From: Cloacibacillus sp. An23
Lineage (GTDB): Bacteria > Synergistota > Synergistia > Synergistales > Synergistaceae
DNA length: 64,000 nucleotides
Direction: 5' to 3'
NCBI RefSeq assembly: GCF_002159945.1
Contig: NZ_NFJQ01000005.1
Coordinates: forward strand, 1-64,000
In this document: positions 34,081-42,700 of the stretch, in pieces
Layout: the number at the start of each line of letters is the position of its first letter
How positions within the stretch are numbered: the stretch's first letter is position 1
The notes under the pieces: generated by a model
Databases searched by the model: none
Seen by the model: only the letters and a program-made list of their open reading frames with translations
What the model was told of the DNA's origin: nothing
Position numbers and translations under genes: made by a program

Positions 34081-34509
34081 ATGTTTGGACTTATGTTAAG
34101 CGGAGGCACTGTGGCGGCTCTTGTGATTGCGGGGCTCGTCCTCAGGAACAGGCAGATTGAGAACGGAAAGAAGATATACTCCGCCGCGCTCGCGGTATCG
34201 TCTATACTCGTGCTGAGCGGCGCGCTTATCGCGCTCTTCTCCGGCACGTCAGTCGCGGCGGAAGAAGCCGTCGCCGTCGCAAAAGAGATATCCGTCGGAG
34301 CCGGCCTCGGCTTCATCGGAGCGGCCGCAGCCACGGCCATCGCCTGCGTCGGCGCAGGCATTGCGGTGGCCAACGTCGGCTCCGCCGCGATGGGCCTCGT
34401 CGGAGAGAAGCCCGAGATGCTCGGCACCACGCTCATTTACCTCGGGCTCGCCGAAGGTATCGCCATTTACGGCGTCATCGTCTCGCTGCTGATAATCCAG
34501 AAGCTGTAA
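34081..34509 (+). CDS. atpK: V/A-type ATPase subunit K (c-ring)
   Basis: A 142-residue ring subunit with four predicted membrane helices (about 4-20, 36-55, 73-97, 116-140). The last pair is a normal c hairpin: GAAAATAIACVGAGIAVANV and, in the final helix, GLAEGIAIYG with the ion-binding glutamate near residue 125. The first pair lacks the glycine-rich repeat and any buried carboxylate, so one carboxylate serves four helices, as in the Enterococcus hirae NtpK ring. Whether the ion is sodium or proton is not settled by sequence alone. AAAAAGGAGATG precedes the start. Confidence 0.92.
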   Translation: MFGLMLSGGTVAALVIAGLVLRNRQIENGKKIYSAALAVSSILVLSGALIALFSGTSVAAEEAVAVAKEISVGAGLGFIGAAAATAIACVGAGIAVANVGSAAMGLVGEKPEMLGTTLIYLGLAEGIAIYGVIVSLLIIQKL

Positions 34510-34528
34510 GCTCGGGAGACTCAGGCAG

Positions 34529-34837
34529 ATGAAAGCGTACCTTGTGAGCGACAATCACGACTCCCTTGTAGGCATGCGCCTCGCCGGGATCGAAGGGACG
34601 CTTGTACACACGCCAGAGGAAACGCACGACGCCGTCAGGGAGGCGCTTAAGATACGCGACCTCGCGATACTCGCGATAACGGAGAAGGCCGCCGAAATGG
34701 CGGAGGACGCCGTGAAGCAGCTCCGCGAGCGCGGCGAGCTCCCGCTCGTCGTGGAGATACCGGACAGGTTCGGCACGAAGCGCGGTCCGGACTTCCTCAC
34801 GAAATACGTGCAGGAGGCCATCGGCGTCAAGATGTAG
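34529..34837 (+). CDS. atpF: V/A-type ATPase subunit F
   Basis: A 102-residue Rossmann-like central-stalk subunit: alternating strands and helices (AYLVSDNHDSLVGMRLAGIE at the start; LAILAITEKAAEMAE in the middle; LPLVVEIPDRFG later) and a short C-terminal helix. Length and pattern match subunit F of V/A ATPases. It lies 19 bases after subunit K with GGGAG upstream. About 100 bases, GC-rich and without a gene, separate it from subunit E. Confidence 0.9.
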   Translation: MKAYLVSDNHDSLVGMRLAGIEGTLVHTPEETHDAVREALKIRDLAILAITEKAAEMAEDAVKQLRERGELPLVVEIPDRFGTKRGPDFLTKYVQEAIGVKM

Positions 34838-34940
34838 CCCGCGGGCCGCGCTCATACTTTGGTTTTCCGGCGGGGCCGCTCCTCGCTCGCGCGGGGGGCT
34901 TCGCTCCTCTTTCGGGCCGGACCGACACAAGAGGTGAATA

Positions 34941-35558
34941 ATGATGAACGAAGTATCTACCGAAAAAGTCAATAATCTTAGAGACATAATACTCAACCGG
35001 GCCGGCGACGAGCGGAAAAGCAATCTGGCCCGGGGGCACAAGGACGCGGAGGCGTGGCTCGCGCGCGAGAATGAGAAACTCCAGCACGAGGTGGACCTCG
35101 TGCTCCAGGACGCGCGCAAGCGCGCCGAGGACATACGCCGCCGTCAGATACTCTCCGCGGAGAGGGACAAGTCCACGGAGACCCTGCGCCTTCAGAACAG
35201 GATACTCTCCGAGGCTATGGGCCGCCTTCAGGACAAGCTCGTGCATCTTAGGGAGAGAGAAGACTACGCGGACATACTCGCCGGGATGTGCATAGAGGCC
35301 GCAGAGATGCTCGGCGTCAAGACGCCGCTCAAGCTTCGCCTTGCGTCGATCGACGCATCTCTCGCGCCCAAGGTCATAGAAAAGACGCGGGCCTTCAACT
35401 CCGACATAGTGATGACCGCCGACGCCGACCCCGCGCCGATACTCGGCGGCTGCTGGGTCGTCACGGCGGACGGCCACAAGCAGGTGGACATGGACTGGCA
35501 GAGCGTCACGCAGGAGCACGCGGACACGCTCGCCGAGCGCCTGCTGCCGCTGCTCTAG
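34941..35558 (+). CDS. atpE: V/A-type ATPase subunit E (peripheral stalk)
   Basis: A 205-residue subunit. Residues about 1-110 form a long charged coiled coil (DLVLQDARKRAEDIRRRQI); the C-terminal part is the globular domain that contacts subunit B, with the conserved GGCWVVTADGHKQVDMDW stretch. Two adjacent ATG codons compete; AAGAGGTG is four and seven bases away respectively, so either may be used. It precedes subunit A by 18 bases. Confidence 0.9.
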   Translation: MMNEVSTEKVNNLRDIILNRAGDERKSNLARGHKDAEAWLARENEKLQHEVDLVLQDARKRAEDIRRRQILSAERDKSTETLRLQNRILSEAMGRLQDKLVHLREREDYADILAGMCIEAAEMLGVKTPLKLRLASIDASLAPKVIEKTRAFNSDIVMTADADPAPILGGCWVVTADGHKQVDMDWQSVTQEHADTLAERLLPLL

Positions 35559-35576
35559 CCTTAGGAGGGATGGCAT

Positions 35577-37379
35577 TTGGAACCGAAAAATAACGCCAAG
35601 CCCGTCCACAAGGGCACGGTAGAATTTGTAAACGGCCCTGTCATCAAGGCCGCCGGTATGCGCGACTTCGGAATGCGCGAGGTCGTCCACGTCGGCCCTA
35701 AAAAGCTGATGGGCGAGATAATCAAAATGGACGGCGACAACGCCACCATACAGGTCTACGAGGACACCGACGGGCTGAAGATTTACGAGGACGTGGCCGG
35801 AACCGGAGAGCCGCTCTCGATAGAGCTCGGGCCAGGCCTCATAGGCAGCTTCTTCGACGGCATAGGCCGCCCGCTCGACGCTCTGCTCGAGCACGAAGGG
35901 ATGTATATCTCCCCCGGCACGACCGTCAACATGATAAACCGCGACAGGGTGTGGGACATCACCCCAGTCGCCAAGGTCGGCGACATGGTCTCCGGAGGCA
36001 TGGTGCTCGCCACGATTCAGGAGACGCCGCTGCTCGTACACAAGATAATGGTGCCGCCGAACCTCGAGGGCGAGGTCATGTGGATAACGCCGTCGGGCAA
36101 GCACAGCGCCGGAAGCGACGCCGCGAAGATAAAAGACGCATTCGGGCGTGAAATTACGATACCGATAATACAGCGCTGGCCGGTCCGCACGCCGCGCCCG
36201 TACCGCGAACGTCTGCTGCCGAACGAGCCTTTCGTAACGGGGCAGCGCGTCATAGACGGCCTCTTCCCGCTCGCCAAGGGAGGTACGGCCTGCATACCTG
36301 GCGGCTTCGGCACGGGAAAGACCGTCACGCAGCACCAGCTCGCCAAGTGGGGCGATGCACAGGTCGTCATATATATCGGATGCGGCGAACGCGGCAACGA
36401 GATGACGGACGTTCTCGAGCAGTTCCCGGTGCTCGAAGACCCGCGCTCAGGGCGCCCGCTGATGGAGCGCACGATACTGATAGCCAACACCTCTAACATG
36501 CCGGTCGCTGCTCGCGAAGCCTCCATATACACGGGCATCACCATAGCGGAATATTTCCGCGACATGGGCTACGACGTCGCGATAATGGCGGACTCGACGT
36601 CACGCTGGGCGGAGGCTCTGCGCGAGCTCTCGGGACGCCTTGAGGAAATCCCGGCGGAAGAGGGCTTCCCGGCCTACCTGCCGAGCCGCCTCGCCGAGTT
36701 CTACGAACGCGCCGGCCGCGTCGTCACTATAGGCGGAGAGAACGGCAGCGTCAGCATCATCGGCGCGGTATCGCCTCCCGGCGGCGACTTCACAGAGCCT
36801 GTAACGCGCCACACGAAGCGATTCATCCGCTGCTTCTGGGGACTCGACAAGAATCTCGCCAACGCGCGCCACTACCCCGCCATCTCGTGGACGGACTCCT
36901 ACAGCGAGTACGCCTCCGAGGTCGACGGATGGTTCTGCGCCAACGTAGACCCGCGGTGGGGCGAGGTGCGCGACGAGGTAAGGAACATCCTTGCGGAGGA
37001 CAACAAGATACAGCAGGTCATCAAGCTCGTCGGAGAGGACGTTCTTCCCGACGACCAGAGGCTCGTAGCCTTCACGGCGTTCCTCATAAAGAACGGCTAC
37101 CTGCAGCAGAACTCTTTTACCGCGGACTCCTACTCGCCGCCGATAAAGGGCTTCGAGATACTCTCGGTCATTCTCGACTTCTACCACAAGGCGCTCGACC
37201 TCGTCCGTAAGGACATACCCATCTCCCTCATCAGGGAAGACGAGTCGGTCGACGCGATAACGCACCTGAGAGAGCTTCCGCCAGAAGATACGGACGGCTT
37301 CGAGAGAGTGCGCAAGCGCATCAACGAGCACCTCGACCGCGTGGCGGCGGAGCGCACGAAAAAGCTGAGGAGTGAATAA
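35577..37379 (+). CDS. atpA: V/A-type ATPase catalytic subunit A
   Basis: A 600-residue catalytic subunit. The P-loop is GGFGTGKTVTQ (about 240-250), the catalytic glutamate lies in IGCGERGNEM, and the arginine-containing SRWAEALREISGRLEE-like segment and EEGFPAYLPSRLAEFYERAG are typical. The extra non-homologous insert that separates A subunits from F-type beta is present (about 110-190). It starts at a TTG with GGAGG eight bases before it; the nearby ATG in another frame leads to an early stop. Confidence 0.96.
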   Translation: MEPKNNAKPVHKGTVEFVNGPVIKAAGMRDFGMREVVHVGPKKLMGEIIKMDGDNATIQVYEDTDGLKIYEDVAGTGEPLSIELGPGLIGSFFDGIGRPLDALLEHEGMYISPGTTVNMINRDRVWDITPVAKVGDMVSGGMVLATIQETPLLVHKIMVPPNLEGEVMWITPSGKHSAGSDAAKIKDAFGREITIPIIQRWPVRTPRPYRERLLPNEPFVTGQRVIDGLFPLAKGGTACIPGGFGTGKTVTQHQLAKWGDAQVVIYIGCGERGNEMTDVLEQFPVLEDPRSGRPLMERTILIANTSNMPVAAREASIYTGITIAEYFRDMGYDVAIMADSTSRWAEALRELSGRLEEIPAEEGFPAYLPSRLAEFYERAGRVVTIGGENGSVSIIGAVSPPGGDFTEPVTRHTKRFIRCFWGLDKNLANARHYPAISWTDSYSEYASEVDGWFCANVDPRWGEVRDEVRNILAEDNKIQQVIKLVGEDVLPDDQRLVAFTAFLIKNGYLQQNSFTADSYSPPIKGFEILSVILDFYHKALDLVRKDIPISLIREDESVDAITHLRELPPEDTDGFERVRKRINEHLDRVAAERTKKLRSE

Positions 37380-37381
37380 CC

Positions 37382-38764
37382 ATGCCGCAGGCTGAATATA
37401 TAGGCGTAAAAGACATAGAAGGGCCGTTCATACTCGTCGAAAACGTGACGGGCGTCGGCTACGGCGAGCTCGTTGACATACGCGACGAAAACGGCAAAGT
37501 CCGCCACGGGCAGGTCAAATCCCTCAGCGAAAAGGCGACGCTCGTGCAGGTGTTCACCGGCACTGGAGACCTCGTCCCGAACTCGACGAAGGTGCGCTTT
37601 CTCGGCAAGCCGCTCGAGGTCCACCTCTCGAAATACATGCTCGGGCGCACATTCAACGGACTCGGCGAGCCACGCGACGGCTGCGGCGAGATATACGGCG
37701 GCAAGCGCGTCAACATCAACGGGCTGCCGCTCAACCCGATGGCGCGCCAGTACCCGAGAGACTTCATACACACCGGCATCTCCGCGATAGACACGCTGAT
37801 GACGCTGATACGCGGACAGAAGCTGCCGATATTCTCCGGCAACGGTCTGCCGCACAACCAGCTCGCCGTGCAGATAGCGACTCAGGCGAAAGTCGTCGGC
37901 TCCGACGAGTTCGCCGTCGTCTTCGCTGGAATCGGCGTCAAGCACGACGACGCGGCATACTTCACGCAGGAGCTCTCGTCGCGCGGTCACTCGAACAACA
38001 TTGTGACATTCCTCAACCTTGCCGACGATCCGGTCATCGAACGTATAGCGACGCCGCGAATGGCGCTCTCGACCGCGGAATACCTCGCCTACGAGCTCGG
38101 AATGCACGTCCTCGTCATAATGACGGACATGACGAGCTACTGCGAAGCGCTGCGCGAACTCGGCGTTGCCGCGGGCGAAGTTCCGAGCCGCAAAGGCTAT
38201 CCGGCCTACCTCTACAGCGACCTGGCGTCGCTCTACGAACGAGCCGGCGTCGTGCGCGGCAGGAGCGGCAGCGTCACGCAGATACCGATACTAACGATGC
38301 CGAACGACGACATCACGCACCCGATTCCCGACCTTACGGGCTTCATCACCGAAGGGCAGATAGTCCTCTCGCGCGACCTCGACGCGAAAAACATCTATCC
38401 TCCGATAGACATACTGACGAGCCTCTCACGACTGATGAAGGACGGCATAGGCAAGGGCTACACGCGCGAGGACCATCCGAGCGTATCGAGCCAGCTCTTC
38501 GCATCGTACAGCCGAGTGCAGGAGGTCCGCTCGCTCGCCTCCGTCGTCGGCGAAGACGAACTCTCGAAGACCGACAAGTCGTTTCTGGCGTTCGGTAAGA
38601 TTTTTGAGGATCGCTTCCTGAAACAGGGCAAAGAGGACGACCGCGAAATCGGCTACTCGCTCGACATGGCCTGGGACATACTGGGCACTCTGCCGACTTC
38701 GGAACTCACGCGCGTCAGCCTCACCGAAATCAAGGAACACATCAAGAAAAAGGACGAGGAATAG
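37382..38764 (+). CDS. atpB: V/A-type ATPase subunit B
   Basis: A 460-residue non-catalytic nucleotide-site subunit. GQKLPIFSGNGLPHNQLAVQIA replaces the catalytic P-loop, as expected for B subunits; RDFIHTGISAIDTLMTL, EVPSRKGYPAYLYSDLASLYERAG and GSVTQIPILTMPNDDITHP are diagnostic segments. It begins two bases after the A stop codon with GAGGAG upstream, and the operon ends at a terminator 30 bases later. Confidence 0.96.
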   Translation: MPQAEYIGVKDIEGPFILVENVTGVGYGELVDIRDENGKVRHGQVKSLSEKATLVQVFTGTGDLVPNSTKVRFLGKPLEVHLSKYMLGRTFNGLGEPRDGCGEIYGGKRVNINGLPLNPMARQYPRDFIHTGISAIDTLMTLIRGQKLPIFSGNGLPHNQLAVQIATQAKVVGSDEFAVVFAGIGVKHDDAAYFTQELSSRGHSNNIVTFLNLADDPVIERIATPRMALSTAEYLAYELGMHVLVIMTDMTSYCEALRELGVAAGEVPSRKGYPAYLYSDLASLYERAGVVRGRSGSVTQIPILTMPNDDITHPIPDLTGFITEGQIVLSRDLDAKNIYPPIDILTSLSRLMKDGIGKGYTREDHPSVSSQLFASYSRVQEVRSLASVVGEDELSKTDKSFLAFGKIFEDRFLKQGKEDDREIGYSLDMAWDILGTLPTSELTRVSLTEIKEHIKKKDEE

Positions 38765-38792
38765 CCGCCTCGCAAAAATTACGGAATCGACA

Positions 38793-38819
38793 AAAAGCCC
38801 GCTTCGTGCGGGCTTTTTT
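38793..38819 (+). terminator. terminator of the V/A-ATPase operon
   Basis: AAAGCCCGC/GCGGGCTTT with a five-base loop (TTCGT) and six T. Confidence 0.93.
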
Positions 38820-38862
38820 GCCGCGCGCGCGAAAACGCGGTACAAACGCCGGCCGCCCTCTG

Positions 38863-38871
38863 TGCTATAAT
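38863..38871 (+). promoter_or_regulatory. extended -10 promoter of the homoserine dehydrogenase gene
   Basis: TGcTATAAT (38863-38871) lies about 40 bases before the ATG. The -35 position is poorly conserved, as is common with extended -10 elements. Confidence 0.55.
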
Positions 38872-38911
38872 TTCTAACCGAACACACAAAAATAAGACGG
38901 AGGACAGGCCA

Positions 38912-39928
38912 ATGATAAACAAAATAGCTCTAGCCGGGTGCGGCAACGTCGGGACGGCTCTTCTCGAAATTCTCCACGATAAAAAAGACGAACTGAAAGA
39001 AAAATACGGCTTCGAATACGAGGTCGTCCTCGTCAGCGACCTCATGAAAGGCGTCGTGATGGACGCGGAGGGCATAGACCTCGGCGCTCTGCTCGCTTCG
39101 ATAGACGAGACGCACACATTTGAAAAGCTTCCGCGCGCGGAGGGAACGTTTGAAGAACTTCTCGTGCGCTCCGGCGCGACAGTGCTCGCAGAATGCACGC
39201 CGACGAACCTCAAAACAGGAGAGCCAGGCCTCTCGCACCTGCGCGCGGCGCTCTCGCGCGGAATCAGCGTAACGACCACAAACAAAGGGCCGATAGCGGT
39301 CGCCTTCGACGAGCTGACGGCGCTCGCGGAAAAGAACGGAGCGAAGCTCTCCTACGAGGGCGTAGTAATGAGCGGAACGCCGCTCATCGACATGATGAAA
39401 AACGGAATAGCCGGCTGTTCCGTCCTCAAGCTCGAGGGCATCCTGAACGGCACGACGAACTTCATGCTCACGAAAATGGCCGAAGGCGCGGAATACGGCG
39501 CGGCGCTCGCCGAGGCGCAGTCGCTCGGCTACGCCGAGGCCGACCCGACCGGCGACGTAGAAGGATGGGACGCGGCCGTAAAAGTATCGATACTTGCGAA
39601 GATACTCTTCGGCGCTGACATCCCCGTCGATAAGGTCGAACGCACGGGAATAACGAAAATCACGCCTGCGCAGATAGAAGAGGCGAAGAAGAACGGACGC
39701 GCCGTCAAGCTGCTCGCGGGCCTCGCGAACGAAAAAGGCGGCCTGCGCGCTTATGTTGCGCCAGTCGAAGTGGAGGCTTCGCACCCGCTCGCCTCGATAA
39801 ACGGCGCGGCCAACGCGATAACCGTCTCCACAGACAACCTCGGCGACGTAACGCTCATAGGCCCCGGCGCGGGCCGCAGGGAGACGGGGCAGGCCCTGCT
39901 CGGCGACATGATACGCATGAGCCGCTGA
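38912..39928 (+). CDS. homoserine dehydrogenase-like oxidoreductase, without ACT domain
   Basis: A 338-residue NAD(P)-dependent dehydrogenase. The nucleotide-binding start is IALAGCGNVGTALLEIL, the catalytic half contains EGVVMSGTPLID, ILNGTTNFMLTKM and AEADPTGDVEGWDAAVK, all typical of homoserine dehydrogenase (reduction of aspartate semialdehyde toward threonine, methionine and isoleucine). The C-terminal regulatory ACT domain of longer enzymes is missing, suggesting no feedback by threonine. GGAGGACAGGCCA precedes the ATG. It is single, between two terminators. Confidence 0.88.
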   Translation: MINKIALAGCGNVGTALLEILHDKKDELKEKYGFEYEVVLVSDLMKGVVMDAEGIDLGALLASIDETHTFEKLPRAEGTFEELLVRSGATVLAECTPTNLKTGEPGLSHLRAALSRGISVTTTNKGPIAVAFDELTALAEKNGAKLSYEGVVMSGTPLIDMMKNGIAGCSVLKLEGILNGTTNFMLTKMAEGAEYGAALAEAQSLGYAEADPTGDVEGWDAAVKVSILAKILFGADIPVDKVERTGITKITPAQIEEAKKNGRAVKLLAGLANEKGGLRAYVAPVEVEASHPLASINGAANAITVSTDNLGDVTLIGPGAGRRETGQALLGDMIRMSR

Positions 39929-39953
39929 CGCGCCGTCCAAAAGAATATTATAA

Positions 39954-39993
39954 AAAACGAGCCGCGCGGGAGTTTCCTGCGCGGCTCGTTTTC
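39954..39993. terminator. bidirectional terminator between convergent genes
   Basis: AAACGAGCCGCGC/GCGCGGCTCGTTT flanked by T on one side and A on the other, so it can end transcripts of both convergent genes. Confidence 0.9.
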
Positions 39994-40020
39994 TGTCATT
40001 CGGCTGTTTCTTTATACCGC

Positions 40021-42351
40021 CTACTTCTTTCTTCTCATCGCCGCGAGCGGCGCGAGAGCAAGCAGCGCCATCGCGCCGAAGCCGGCGCTGCATCCGCCGC
40101 CTCCGCCGCCGCCATTATGCGGCGTGTCAGGCGTTGGGTCGTCGGGGACAGGCTCCGGGGCGGGCGTTCCAGCTTCGGACACCGTCACGGTGCAGCTTTC
40201 CTCGTAGCTGTATCCGTCGGTGGTGACGGCGGCCGCCGTTATCGTCGCGCTTCCCGCCGCGTGCGCAGCGACCGCGCAGCTTACGCCCTCACTGCTCGTA
40301 ACCGTAGCGACGGCCTCGTTATCGCTGCTCCACGTCACGGAGGCTATTTTGTCAGCCGTTCCCTCAGGAAGCAAAGAGGCCGTCAGAGTACCTTCCTTGC
40401 CGGCCTCGAGCGTCAACGCCGCGGGCGATAAACTCAGCCCCTCCGAGCTGCGGTCGGAGACCGTCACGCGCGCCGTCAGCGTCAGCGTAGACGGCGCGCT
40501 GGTATCTATCGTCATGTCCTCATAATTCATAGCGTAAAGCTCCGCCGTCACGGTCAGCGTCGCCGTGCCGAGCGAGTTCCCCGTCAGCGATATCGTGCCG
40601 TCGGAGTTGTACGTCGTGGTCGCGATTCCTTCTGGTTCGACGGTAACGCCGGTTATTTTCGCGTGCTCAGCGAAGTTTGCGGACGCGGCTGGAAGTGTCT
40701 GGATTTTCATCGTAGATGTCGCGCCGTTCTTCAGCGTGAGCTCGGATGATTCAAAGGCGAGAGTCGCGACGGCCTTCTCGGTTATCTCGGAGGACGGCTT
40801 AGACTCTGGTACACTAACGCCACCGTTATTCACGCCAATCCCACTTTCCGCCGTTTCTTCCGCCCACGTCGAATTTTCTACTGAAGCCGTATTCTCTACG
40901 CATATTCCTACGACACCACCCGAAGCTTTCGCCTCGCTTACGGAATCATTTGTAATCGTTCCAGAATTAACACAGCCAGAAATCGCGCTTTCGCAGCCGC
41001 CAACAATGCCGCCCGCGTAAAGAGAGTCTCCGTCAACCTTACCTATTGTGACACTCCCGCTGTTCACGCAGTTCGTAAGCTTTGCTTGAACTAATTTGGT
41101 ACTATAGTCGTTGTATCCAACAACGCCGCCTACATATACGTCGGCCTCATTAGCTTCAACCGCGTCGGTAAACGAAACGCTACCGATGTTTGACGAGGAG
41201 GTAACTGCCGTGTTCTTAAGATAGCCGCCGATGCCGCCCGCGTACATTGTTTTTCCAGTGCCGGATACCGCCACCGTCCCGTAATTCACACAACCGTCAA
41301 TCGTGCCCGCTTTTGTCCCGGCGCCATAACCCGATATGCCGCCCGCAGATGTAACGCCTTCACTCGCAGATGATACGTTAGTACTTACATTTTCTGCCAC
41401 CACAGAAGCTTCGGCTGCGTTGATACAGGCTGTTATCGTCGATTTTTCAGACCTGCCGGCTATACCGCCTGCATAATTGATGTCCGCACCTTTTGCGTGG
41501 ACTATGCCGCTGTTCGTACAGCCTGAAACAACCCCTAACGAGATTTCTCCAACAATTCCGCCGACAATGTTATTTTCTGGCTCTCTATTCGCTTTATTTA
41601 AATCGAATTGATTATTGCTTACAATAGTTCCGCTGTTCGAGCAGTTCTTTATTTCACCTTCATCACTGGAACAGTGGGCAGCTATTCCTCCCACAAACAG
41701 AGAAAGCTCACTGCTGCGCGACTCAGAAAAGTCAATGGCTATGCTGATATCGCCAGTATTTGAGCTGTTATATATCCTGCCGTTCAGTAAAGACGTTATA
41801 CCGCCGACATAGACTGAATATGTCTTGCTTATAAAGCTTTTTGATGTTACCAGCGATATATCGCCGTCTACCGTGAGGTTCTGCACAACGCCGTCGGTCG
41901 AGACATTATAAAAAAAACCTAGACGCAGGCTAACAAACGAGGATGCACCATCATCATCACCGTTCGTTATTACATATCCGCTGACAGTATGGCCGCATCC
42001 GTCAAAGACACCGTTAAAGGCATTTAACGAAGTTCCTATCGGCGTCCATTCCGTCGGCTCGCCATTTTCTGAGAGGTCTATGTCCTGCGTGAGCTGCGCG
42101 TTGATAGCATTATTACCGCTGTTGACTTGCTGCGCAAACCAGAGCAGTTCAGAGGCGTTCGTTATCTGGTAATAGTCGCCGCTCATCGAAGGCTGAGCAG
42201 GTTCGAGCGCGTTCGCCGCGGGAGTAAGGAGCGCGGCGGTGAAGAGACAAGCTAGGAGAAGTCCGAAGACACTACGAGTGAGTGAGTGAGTGAGTGAGTG
42301 AGTGAGTGAGTGAGTGAGTGAGTGAGGAAACCCTACTATAAAACACGACAC
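40021..42351 (-). CDS. Synergist-CTERM surface protein, candidate phase-variable
   Basis: A 776-codon frame. After a Ser-Leu-Thr-His repeat from the tetranucleotide tract comes the signal peptide core (FGLLLACLFTAALL, cleavage near ANA). A long beta-repeat region with GLUG-like units (e.g. YAGGIGGYLKNTAVTSSSNI) covers about 130-490; two bacterial Ig-like (Big_2) domains follow (about 530-730). The protein ends with a Gly run, CSAGFGAMALLALAPLA and MRRKK, the Synergist-CTERM sorting signal. The frame given opens at a GTG without ribosome-binding site. A better start, ATG at 42370 with AAGGA upstream, is one base out of phase and stops at once after the twelve GAGT repeats, so expression should depend on repeat number. 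Confidence 0.85.
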   Translation of the reverse strand: MSCFIVGFPHSLTHSLTHSLTHSLTRSVFGLLLACLFTAALLTPAANALEPAQPSMSGDYYQITNASELLWFAQQVNSGNNAINAQLTQDIDLSENGEPTEWTPIGTSLNAFNGVFDGCGHTVSGYVITNGDDDGASSFVSLRLGFFYNVSTDGVVQNLTVDGDISLVTSKSFISKTYSVYVGGITSLLNGRIYNSSNTGDISIAIDFSESRSSELSLFVGGIAAHCSSDEGEIKNCSNSGTIVSNNQFDLNKANREPENNIVGGIVGEISLGVVSGCTNSGIVHAKGADINYAGGIAGRSEKSTITACINAAEASVVAENVSTNVSSASEGVTSAGGISGYGAGTKAGTIDGCVNYGTVAVSGTGKTMYAGGIGGYLKNTAVTSSSNIGSVSFTDAVEANEADVYVGGVVGYNDYSTKLVQAKLTNCVNSGSVTIGKVDGDSLYAGGIVGGCESAISGCVNSGTITNDSVSEAKASGGVVGICVENTASVENSTWAEETAESGIGVNNGGVSVPESKPSSEITEKAVATLAFESSELTLKNGATSTMKIQTLPAASANFAEHAKITGVTVEPEGIATTTYNSDGTISLTGNSLGTATLTVTAELYAMNYEDMTIDTSAPSTLTLTARVTVSDRSSEGLSLSPAALTLEAGKEGTLTASLLPEGTADKIASVTWSSDNEAVATVTSSEGVSCAVAAHAAGSATITAAAVTTDGYSYEESCTVTVSEAGTPAPEPVPDDPTPDTPHNGGGGGGGCSAGFGAMALLALAPLAAMRRKK
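40039..40098. repeat. 60-bp direct repeat, copy 1 (3' end of first Synergist-CTERM gene)
   Basis: Identical base for base to 42722-42781; encodes the start of the shared C-terminal sorting signal. Such long nucleotide identity between paralogues, beyond codon level, suggests recent duplication or gene conversion. Confidence 0.9.
42276..42326. repeat. tetranucleotide tract (GAGT)12 GAG
   Basis: Twelve perfect tandem copies of GAGT (CTCA/ACTC on the coding strand) at the 5' end of the surface protein frame. Slipped-strand mispairing would change length by four bases and shift frame. With the ATG at 42370, in-frame expression needs eleven or fourteen copies. Confidence 0.97.
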
Positions 42352-42387
42352 AAGATAAATCAGATTTCATTTTTAGTCAATCCTTTC

Positions 42388-42588
42388 TTACACTATTGCC
42401 GCACCGACGCCGTTTTCCGCTAAGTACGTGATATTCTCCTCTGTTTTGAGCATACCTTCTTCTCTGTTGATTTTAGTTTCCAGCTTACTATTGATATATA
42501 CAATAAACAAATTAGTTTGTAAAGGAAGTTTTCTTGAGCTTACTCTAATCTTTGTGCACCGGACAAATTCGCGTGCTTTACACGTCAT
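42388..42588 (-). CDS. small hypothetical protein preceding the phase-variable gene
   Basis: A 66-residue frame starting MTCKAREFVRCTKI, with AAGGACGG five to six bases before the ATG. It is charged and lacks a signal peptide. The stop codon is 17 bases before the ATG at 42370 and the intervening bases include the AAGGA ribosome-binding site of that start, so it could be translationally coupled to the surface protein. Base composition is AT-rich compared with neighbours. Family unknown. Confidence 0.4.
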   Translation of the reverse strand: MTCKAREFVRCTKIRVSSRKLPLQTNLFIVYINSKLETKINREEGMLKTEENITYLAENGVGAAIV

Positions 42589-42700
42589 TTTATCCGTCCT
42601 TCCGCGCATGGTAAGGCGAGGAAGCCGTCAAGCTTAGTCGCTGCGTCCGGCGGCTTCCTCATCTCCGCGTAGTTTGCCTCGCTCCTCCGCGCACAGGAAT

